In this document: one piece after another, positions 55,369 through 64,000 of the stretch
How the letters are laid out: every line of letters begins with the position of its first letter
How positions within the stretch are numbered: position 1 is the first letter of the stretch
Source: Proteles cristata cristata
Lineage: Eukaryota > Chordata > Mammalia > Carnivora > Hyaenidae
DNA: 64,000 bases
NCBI GenBank assembly: GCA_017311185.1
Contig: JAESUZ010002383.1
Location: forward strand, 992,001 to 1,056,000
Direction: 5' to 3'
Translations under genes and position numbers: made by a program
Notes under the pieces: model-generated
What the model was told of the DNA's origin: nothing
Database searches by the model: none
What the model saw: the letters and a program-made list of their open reading frames with translations, nothing else

Positions 55369-55974
55369 TACAAACATTTTTACAATGTTAACCAATGGGT
55401 ATATTTACATTTTAGGTCTTGGGTCTGCTCTTGAACAGTCTTTAAAGGGTTTAATAAATGCTGATTGCAAAGACCTTGTCCTGGAGAATAATGTTTTCAT
55501 TTGTTAATATTCTCATTTTATTTTAACCGTAAGTTCCCCAATTCAGCACATTCTGAGTTTGGAGGGGGTTATGCACAGGTGCCAGTAAAGCAAGGTGTGG
55601 CCTTCTCCCTACTCCAGTTCTTTTCTGACCAACAGTGTGAAGGAGCCAGGGCAGCATCCTGGCAGGATGTGCCCGTGACAGACTTGCTCCTTCCCCAGCA
55701 CTATTCGAAGGGCAGATATGCCACGAAGGCTTAGTGCTGAGATCAGAGATGCAGTGCAAAGCATGAAGATGTATAAAGAACAGTTCCAAGAAAGTCAGAG
55801 TTAAGTTTAGGCTTATGGAGCAGTATTCTTTTCAAATATGGAGATGAGCTGTAGACAGCAATAATCAAAGACACCTGATAGGCCATGCTGTAAGCTCCTC
55901 TTGGGGCCTTCCTCCTAGACATGCACCCCAGTATTACTCTGTTGCCACACACTATTTCAATTTACTGTTCAGAA

Positions 55975-56194
55975 AAAAATTTTTTTAAATGTTTACTTAT
56001 TTTTGAGATAAGAGAGAAAGAAAAAGAGATCACACAGGAGGGGCAGAGAGAGATGGAGATACAGAATCCGAAGCAGGCTCCAGGCTCTGGGCTTTCAGCA
56101 CAGACCCCGATGTGGGGCTTGAACTCATGAATCAAGAGATCATGACCTGAGTTGAAGTGGGATGCTTGATCAACTGGGTCACCCAGGCGCCCCT
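55975..56194 (-). repeat. CAN-SINE
   Basis: Reversed full copy. Flanks TTTCAATTTACTGTT / CTTCAATTTACTTTT. Confidence 0.92.
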
Positions 56195-56394
56195 TCAATT
56201 TACTTTTTATGCTTTATTTTTCTAGATTATTAAAGTATGTAGCTTTGTAGAAAATTTGGAAACACAATCACAAACGTGAAAATAAAAACCACTCTGGAAA
56301 TTCCATCACTTCTAACATTTTTGGTGTGTATCTTTTCAGCCTTTGTTCTATGTATGTGTGCTCACACATACGTATGTGTGTATTTTATAAATCT

Positions 56395-57150
56395 TTTAAA
56401 AATTGAGACATAAATTATGTAAAACAAAATGCATTGTCTTTAGTGTCAGGTTTGATAAATTCCAACAATTGTAAAAGTCCATGTAATCAAAACCCAAAAA
56501 GACAACAAACATTTCCATCCCCTGAAAAGTGCCCTCGAGTTCTTTACCGTATCCCATCCATATGATTATCTCATTTCTAACATCACAGCTTAGTTGGCCT
56601 ATAACTGGATTTAATTTAATTGGAATCATATAGTATGTCTTTGTGTTTGGCTTGTTTTTTGCTTAATATAATGACTCTGAAACTCATCCATGTTGCTGCA
56701 GGTCAGGTTGCCTTGTTCATTCAAATCGTTGAATAGTATTCCACTGTAAGGATCCATTACAATCTATATATCCAGTCTCTTGTTGGTGGACATTTGGGTC
56801 ATGTCCAGTTTGGTTGATTATAATAAAATAAGGTTGTTATATAAGTTGCTGTACAAGTCTACACAGGTATGCTTTCATTTCTCTTGAGTAAATACCTAGG
56901 AGTGGAACTACTGCATTGCATGGTAAGTGATTAACTTTGTAGGAAACTCAAATCTTTTTTCCAAAATTTTACCCCTCCACACTGATGTGCGAGAATTCTA
57001 GTTGCTCTGTAACTTCACCTATATTCAGTGGTGTTAATCTTTTTGATTATAGCCACTCTAGTGCGGTCAAAGTGATATTTCATTCAGATTTTAATATTCC
57101 TTTTCCGTAATGAATAATGGATGATGTTGAGCACCTTTTCAAAGGCTTAC
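56395..57150 (-). mobile_element. Old L1 3' region, minus strand
   Basis: Plus-strand text such as GAATAGTATTCCACTGTAAG, GGACATTTGGGTCATGTCCA and AATACCTAGGAGTGGAACTA is the reverse complement of the ORF2-end/3'UTR segment of older L1s. Confidence 0.72.
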
Positions 57151-57189
57151 TGGACATCTCCAGTAAGCCCCTGCCTCTCCTACATACTC

Positions 57190-57480
57190 CCACAAAATAA
57201 ATATTTTAAAAAATTGAGGAACAGTCAACACACTGAAACATTAGTTTCAGGTGTACAACACAGTGACTGGACAAGTTGGATGTTATGCTATGCTCACCAC
57301 CAGTGTACCTACCATCTGTCACCATAAAATGCCATTATACCACTGACTATATTCCCTATATTGTACTCCCCATCCCTGGGACTTATTCAGTCCATAACTT
57401 GAAGTCTGTATCTACCACTCCTCTTCAGGTAACGTGTTTTTTAAAATCACTCACTGTACTGTATTTCTTCTTTTAATGAT
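57190..57480 (-). mobile_element. Old L1 3' tail, minus strand
   Basis: TTAGTTTCAGGTGTACAACA, CTACCATCTGTCACCATAAA and TTGACTATATTCCC-like words mark the extreme 3' tail of an older L1 in reverse. Confidence 0.7.
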
Positions 57481-57672
57481 TCTTTGAAACATGTTTTTTG
57501 GATGACTGCTTAGTATGCCCTGTATAGACACACGCTAATCCAACCTGTATGCATAGACATTCAGACTGTTTTGCATTTTTCCGCTACAGACCAAACTCTT
57601 CTGTGGATAAGTCATTGTGTGCATTATCCTTAGGAAAATTCCTGAAATAAAAAAAAAAAAAAAAAAAAAAAT

Positions 57673-57885
57673 GGGGCGCCTGGGTGGCTTAGTCGGTTAA
57701 GCGTCTGACTTTTGCTTGGGTCATGATCTCGCGGTTCGTGGGTTCGAGCCCCGCGTCGGGCTCTGTGCTGACTGCCAGCTCAGAGCCTGGAGCCTGTTTC
57801 AGTCTGTGACTCCCTCTCTCTATGACCCTCCCCTGCTCACGCTGTCTCTCTTTCTCTCCTAGAAATAAATAAAACATTAAAAAAA
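57673..57885 (+). repeat. SINEC_Fc, young, preceded by poly(A)
   Basis: Near-consensus. A run of about 23 A lies on its 5' side (57,649-57,671). Flanks AAAATTCCTGAAA at 57,635-57,647 and 57,886-57,898. Confidence 0.94.
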
Positions 57886-58351
57886 AAAATTCCTGAAAAC
57901 AAAATTAATGTTTTCCATATTATTTTATAATCATCCATTTGCTGTCTGTTCCTCCAACTAAACTGAGGGTTAGTGAGGAGGGGGACCTCATCTTACTCAT
58001 CTGTCAGGGGCACAATAAGGCCTCAAAAACTGTTGAGTACATTTTGATATATACTACTGTCATACAGGTGTTAGAAATAAAGAACAAATTTATAGCATCG
58101 CATATACTACTATAGAGAAATGGAGTCCAAGGATCATAAGTTAAGGTCATTTTGACTCCATCCATCACATAATGAATTACTGAATGGAAGTAATTACTAA
58201 GCTAGGAATTATTAACTAGTGATGAAACATTAAGGTTACAAGACCATATGGTCTCCGGGTGGAGAACAAAAGGCAGTCCTGTGGAAAACTGAAAGCAGGA
58301 CCACAGGATATCACAAAGTGACTGGGAAGGGAGGTCTTGTATTTTTAATTA

Positions 58352-59039
<688 letters not shown>

Positions 59040-59944
59040 AACAGTTACCAAAAATAACACAAAGAATTCTCAGATTTCCTGTATTTTTATATAAATCTCT
59101 CTCTGCATATTTTTTAATTCTTTATCTCTCTATATATATTGTTAGTCTTTTCCAAACTGTTTGAGAATGAGTTGTTCACTCATCCCAAAATAACCTTAGT
59201 GTATTTTTCCTAAAAACAGGGACATATTCTTACATAAACAGCCACAGTAGAATCATCAAATCTATATAAAAGTGATCCTACTCTGTAATATATGTAGTAG
59301 TGTTTTAAAAACTTGTAATAAAGAGGTTTCTAAGAAAAGTTCTTGGAAAAAAAAAGGAATTATCAAAATCAGGCAATTAACAGGACAGTAATATTATGTA
59401 ATCTATAGTTTATTCAAATTTCACCAATTGTTGTACTAACATACTTTATAGCAAAAAAAAAAAAAAAAGAATAAAGATAAAAGAGAACATTTCCTCCTCT
59501 AGTCCAGAATCAAATGTTACATTTAGCTGTCACATCTCTTTCATCTTTTTAAATTAGGAACAGAGCCTCAGTCTTTATTCTCTTTCATGACTTTGACATT
59601 TTTGAAGATCAGTTTCTGAAGGTCATTTTGAAGATCAGTTATTTTGTAGAATGTCTCTCAATTTGGCTTTGCCTGCTGCTTCCTCATCCTCAAATTTACA
59701 ATATATATTTGGGGAAGGAGTGCTGGTGAGGCGATGCTGTGTCCTTCTCAATGCATCACATAAGAGGGAGCCTGAGGTCCATGTGATAACACAGTATGGG
59801 TGATGTTTACTTCCATCACTTGGTTAAGGTGGTGTCTGCCAGGTCTCTTCATTGTTAAATTACTATTTTTTCTTTTCTAGTTATAGTATTAGGGAGACAC
59901 TGTATTATGTGTAAACAGAATTTTACTACTTCCTCTCCCAGTTT
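59040..59944. repeat. Ancient interspersed repeat, family not certain
   Basis: Words such as GAGAATGAGTTGTTCACTCA, TTTGACATTTTTGAAGATCA, GAATGTCTCTCAATTTGGCT and CACTTGGTTAAGGTGGTGTC recur in many mammalian genomes. I take this as an old LINE-like element but cannot name the subfamily. Confidence 0.45.
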
Positions 59945-60952
59945 GGATGCCTTTTGTATCTTTTTCTCACCTAACTGCTGCAGGTAGAACTCCCAGTACA
60001 ATGTTGGTTGGAGAAGATACAGTATTAGCTGAAATTTACCTTTTAAAATCTACTGCGATTGAACTTTGGCCTAACATATATATTGGTCTATCCAAGAATA
60101 TGTCCCACATGCACAAGAACAATGTGTACAATATTCACATGTGAACCTATGTGCAGGTGGAGTTCTCTTTATATGTCTGTTGGATCTAGCTACTTTGTTC
60201 TGTTTAAGTTCTCCATTTCTTTACTTAACTCTTCCCTGGTTGTTGTATCCATTATTGAGAGTGGGATATTAAAGTTTCCAGCAATTATTAGATGGTCTGC
60301 TATCAGGTAATTAATTATCAGATTATACAATCAGGTTTATAATTATTGTATCTTCTTGCTGTATTGAACTTTTGTATCTAGAAAATTTTTTGGGTCTAGT
60401 CTTATTTTACCTAATATTAACATAACTACTTACCCTTCTCTCTTTTGGTTGCTATTTTCATGGACTATCTTTTTGCAATCTGTCACTTTCAATTCATTTG
60501 TGTCTTTGGATCTAAAGCGAGTCTCTTAGATCTCTTAGTTAGATCAGGTGTTTTTATCCATTCTGCCAGTCTCTGTCTTTATAGTTAAAATAACTACTGA
60601 TAAAGAGAGATTTGCCTTTGTCATTTTGCTGTTCTTTTACAGCTTCCTCCCACCCTCATTTCCTGCATTTTCTGTTTACTCAGTTTTTTGTAGTAAATGT
60701 TTAAATTTCTTTCTCATTTCCTTTTGTATGTATTCCCTAGCTTTTCCCCTTGTGTTTACCTTGGGCATTACATCTAACATCTTAAAGTTATAACATTCTA
60801 CTTTGAATTTATATTGGCCTAACTTCAGTTATACGCAAAAACTCTGCTTCTTTGTATCTTTGTTCCCACCTCTTTTGGTTGCTGATGACATAAAAGTACA
60901 TCTTTATATACTGTGTGCCCCCAAACATAAACTAGTAATTTTTTAAAAGTTA

Positions 60953-61146
60953 TTTAAAAAGTTTATTTATTTTGGGGGGGGGGGATGGAGTGGGGGAGGG
61001 GCAGAGAGAGGGAGACACAGAATCTGAAGCAGGCTCCAGGCTCTGAGCTGTCAGCACAGAGCCCGATGCGGGCTTACGCATGGACTGTAAGATTATGACC
61101 TGAGCTGAAGTCATATGCTTACCTGGCTGAGCCACCCAAGTGCCCC
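60953..61146 (-). repeat. CAN-SINE in L1
   Basis: Reversed, AAAAGTTTATTTATTTTGGG ... CTGAGCCACCCAAGTGCCCC. Confidence 0.9.
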
Positions 61147-61494
61147 ATTAGTAACTCTTTTAAGTGCATTAGTTTCTTAAATTATTTAGAAAACAAAATT
61201 TGGAGTTACAAATCAAAGCTAGAACACTACCTTTTAGATAATGTTTATAAAAGAATATTTAAGTGCATTCGTCTCTCTAATCACATAGAAAGCAAAAAGT
61301 AGAGATATGGATCACTGGCACAATGCTACTAGCTTTTATATTTGCTTATGTATTTACGTTGAGAACTTTCTTTATATAGTTTTGTCTTACTATCTAGTAT
61401 TCTTTCTACTTCACTCTGCAGTACTCTTGAGAATTTCTTGCAGGGCCCATCTCCAGTTTTGTTTACCTGGGAATTTTAATTTCTACCTCACTTT

Positions 61495-61709
61495 TATTTT
61501 GTTTTTGTAATGTATTTATTTATTTTGAGAAAGAGGTGAGAGAGCAAGCATGAGTGGGGGGAAGGGCAGAGAGACAGAGGGAGAGAATCCCAAGCGGGCT
61601 ACATGCTGTCAGCACAGAGTCTAATGTGGGGCTCAGTGTCACTAACAGTGGGATCATGACCTGAGCGGAAATTGAGTTGGATGCATGTGACTGAGCTACC
61701 CAGACACCT
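61495..61709 (-). repeat. CAN-SINE in L1
   Basis: Reversed, AATGTATTTATTTATTTTGA ... AGCTACCCAGACACC. Duplication CTACCTCACTTTT at about 61,482 and 61,710. Confidence 0.9.
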
Positions 61710-61823
61710 CTACCTCACTTTTGAAAGGCAGTTTTTACGAGATACAGGATTTGTAGTTAACTTTTTTTTTTTCCTCTTAGCACTTTGAATATATCAGCCT
61801 GCTGTCTCTGGCCTCCCGTTTCT

Positions 61824-61901
61824 TCTTCTTTCTTTTTTTTGAAAGGAGAATCACCAAGGATTCTTTTTTTTTTTTTAATTTTAATTTTAATTTATTTCTA
61901 G

Positions 61902-61950
<49 letters not shown>

Positions 61951-62121
61951 TGTGAGCAGGGGAGGGTCAGAGAGAGAGGGAGATATAGACTCTGAAATAG
62001 GCTCCAGGCTCTGAGCTGGCAGTCCGCACAGAGCCCAACGAGGGGCTTGAACCCACAAACCGCGAGATCATGACCTAAGCAAAAGTCGGACGCTTAACCG
62101 ACTAAGCCACCCAGGCGCCCC
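61824..62121 (-). repeat. SINEC_Fc, young, with an extra 3' segment
   Basis: Reversed near-consensus SINE (61,876-62,121). In SINE sense the tail is A-run, then 23 bp of unrelated sequence (61,841-61,863), then a second A-rich run (61,824-61,840), then the duplication. Duplications CTCTGGCCTCCCGTTTCT at 61,806-61,823 and 62,121-62,138, perfect over 18 bp. Confidence 0.93.
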
Positions 62122-62506
62122 TCTGGCCTCCCGTTTCTGATGAGAAATCTGTTGATAACCTTTTTGAGGATTCCTTATATGTGACGAGTTGTTTCTTTCC
62201 TGCTGCTCTGAATACTGTCTTTATCCTTTGCAATCAAATGCTGTACCCCTGAGCCAGACAGTCTTTATCCTTATTACAGTCTTTATCCTTTGAAAGACTG
62301 ATTATACTGTGTCTCAGAGTAGGTATCTTGCAGTTCTTAACTACAGTTCATCACAATGCTTGATGTTTATATTCATGTATGCCAACTTTCATCAAACTTG
62401 GTAGGTTTTCAACCATTATTTATTCAAATATTCTCTTCCTTCTGTGACAACCACAGTGTGCGTGTCGGTCAACTGGATGGTGTCTCACAGGTCTCTTAGG
62501 CTTTGT

Positions 62507-62845
62507 TCACTTTTCTTCATTCTGTTTTGTCTGTTCCTCAGACTTGATAATTTCCACTGTCCTATCTTCAAATTCTTGGATTCTTTCTTCTGCCTGTTCA
62601 CATCTGCCAGTGAATTCCTCCAGGGAACTTTTCATTTTAGTTATTATATTTTGAGCTCTAGAATGTCTGGCCTCTTCTAGGTTTTCCATCTCTTTATTGA
62701 TATTTCCATTTTCTTGTCTTTTGCCACATCTTCCTGTAGTTCTTGATAGCCTGAAGACAGCTGTTTTAAGGCTTTTTTCTAGGGGATCTGTCATTGGGTC
62801 TTTTTCAAAGACTATGTTGATTTTCTTCCTCTGAATGAGCCACAC
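62507..62845 (-). pseudogene. L1 ORF1 coiled-coil fragment
   Basis: A 112-codon open stretch, rich in Glu, Lys and Arg, with heptad-like spacing (NINKEMENLEEARHSRAQNI). It is part of an L1 ORF1 relic and not an independent gene: the frame has no upstream promoter, and L1 flanking sequence continues on both sides. Confidence 0.7.
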
Positions 62846-63000
62846 TGCCCTGTTTCTCGGCTTGCCTTGTGACTCTTTGTTGAAAACTGGACATTTGAAT
62901 CTAATAATGTGGTAACTGGAATCAGATTCTCCACCTCTCCCGGGGTTTGCTATATTCTGTTGTTGTTATGGTTTTTGTTTACTGACTGTTGTGAGCTGTC

Positions 63001-63779
63001 TCTGTGTCAAAGATAAGCCTGAGTTATAGCTTCAAGGACTTCTCAGGCTTCAGTCTGTGCCTTTTCCTGGGCATGTGCCCTATATATTCAGTTGCTTTTG
63101 AATGTCCTAATCCTTACTGTTTGGCACCCAAAAGGGATTCAAAGAGAAAAATGAAGGGAGGAAAAACAGGGTACCATCCCTTTAAGTCCCCCAGAAGTGC
63201 TGGGGATGGGGGATGGAGGGAGAGATTCACAGCAATGGGGGGAGTTGCAATGATGGCTACTGCCTCTTTGTCTGCACCTCTGTGATCAGAGGCAGAAACC
63301 CATGATTAGAACATACATGCCTTGTATATGGAGGACAGGGTCTTTTTTGCCTACCCTGGCTCCTGTGAACTGCTCCAGTAAAAACATGCACAACAGCCTG
63401 TTTGGGGTTGGGGGTTAGGATGGGTAGCTGCTACTGTGCTGACAGCTGAAACTGACTGAAATTAAGTTCAATGTATGACTCAAGCTTTTCCCTAGCAGTT
63501 GTAAGCCTTCAAAAGATTCTAGATCAACAAAACTATTATATCAGATTCTGCCAGTGTAATCATTTCTAGGTGGAGACATGGACTCCTGGTGCTTCTACTG
63601 TGCCAGTGTCCTAGAACCCTCTCTCCTCTAGTGATGATTCTTACTTGTTGGTTTCCCGGTGGTGATCCTGTAATTCCATCATTACTTTTATATTTACTAG
63701 TTCACATTTCACTGTAAAAAAAGTCACTTTTCCTCCCATTTATTCATTTATATCAGTATAACTCATGGATTTGTTCAAC
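63001..63779. other. R3HDM1 intron, probably the outer end of the old L1
   Basis: Upstream (minus sense) of the L1 ORF1 fragment; it may include L1 5'UTR, but I cannot confirm this. No exon seen. Confidence 0.4.
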
Positions 63780-64000
63780 ATTAAAAAAAATTTAAATTTG
63801 AGTACAGCTGATAGTTTGAGGTGTACAACACTGTGATGCAACTGCTCTATAGGTTATGCCATTCTCACCACAAGTATAGCTACCATGCTACCATATGATG
63901 CTATTACAATGTAACTGACTATATTCCTTATGCTGTGCCTTTCATCCCGTGACTTGTTCATTCCATAGCTGGAAGCCTGTATCTCTCACTCTCCTTCATC
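63780..64000 (-). mobile_element. Old L1 3' tail, minus strand, cut by window edge
   Basis: GTTTGAGGTGTACAACACTG, ACTGACTATATTCCTTATGC and CATAGCTGGAAGCCTGTATC match the same reversed L1 tail as at 57.19 kb. It continues beyond 64,000. Confidence 0.7.

Larger units (their letters stand above)
59945..63000 (-). mobile_element. 5' half of an old L1, minus strand
   Basis: Read on the minus strand: 62,845-62,507 stays open and gives a coiled-coil ORF1 segment (KSSLEEFTGRCEQAEERIQE, then FEDRTVEIIKSEEQTK). ORF1 C-terminal sequence follows to about 61.39 kb, inter-ORF sequence around 61.3-60.7 kb, and ORF2 endonuclease-type sequence ends near 59.95 kb. It is truncated at its 3' side. Three minus-strand SINEs lie in it (60,953; 61,495; 61,864). 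It lies in an R3HDM1 intron in gene orientation. Confidence 0.7.

Overview
This is mammalian nuclear DNA from a carnivore, almost certainly a felid. About 60 full or partial copies of a tRNA-Lys-derived SINE (CAN-SINE / SINEC_Fc type: GGGGCGCCTGG head, CT-rich body, AATAAA/A-rich tail) lie on both strands, together with carnivore-type L1, L2, MIR, MER5 and MER20 copies. There is no operon-like gene packing, and genes are split into short exons with GT/AG borders in long introns.

Two protein-coding genes are recognised, both on the minus strand. From 34,267 leftward runs the 5' part of UBXN4 (erasin, an ER-anchored UBX protein that recruits p97/VCP in ER-associated degradation): coding exon 1 at 34,186-34,267, then 24,458-24,560, 21,744-21,772, 21,127-21,245, 20,361-20,535 and 5,266-5,359. 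All reading phases join exactly, and the rest of the gene lies beyond the left edge. At the right is the 3' end of R3HDM1: coding exons at 58,498-58,642, 54,732-54,814, 54,219-54,303 and 53,145-53,506, then a 3'UTR that probably ends near 52,150. The order R3HDM1 - UBXN4, same strand, agrees with the conserved mammalian block next to LCT/MCM6 (human 2q21.3).

Between them lies about 18 kb of intergenic DNA. A CpG island at about 33.79-34.59 kb holds UBXN4 exon 1 and, divergently on the plus strand, a candidate single-exon gene for a 51-residue single-pass membrane microprotein (34,591-34,746) that I do not recognise. This is the most interesting unexplained coding signal in the window.

The rest is mostly transposable elements. 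Main items: a full-length decayed L1 at 9,391-16,810 with its 19-bp target duplication and nine nested SINEs; a young 5'-truncated L1 at 31,639-32,415 that seems to carry a short 3' transduction; an RPL9 processed pseudogene (26,206-27,042, minus) lying in an old L2 and itself split by a SINE; the 5' half of an old L1 on the minus strand (59.95-63.0 kb); several old L2 segments (28.7-29.6, 36.1-37.5, 43.5-43.9, 45.0-45.25, 47.2-47.8 kb); and nested or inverted SINE stacks. I found no tRNA, rRNA, miRNA, CRISPR array or intact viral gene. Repeat edges without a target-site duplication are approximate (about 10-30 bp).
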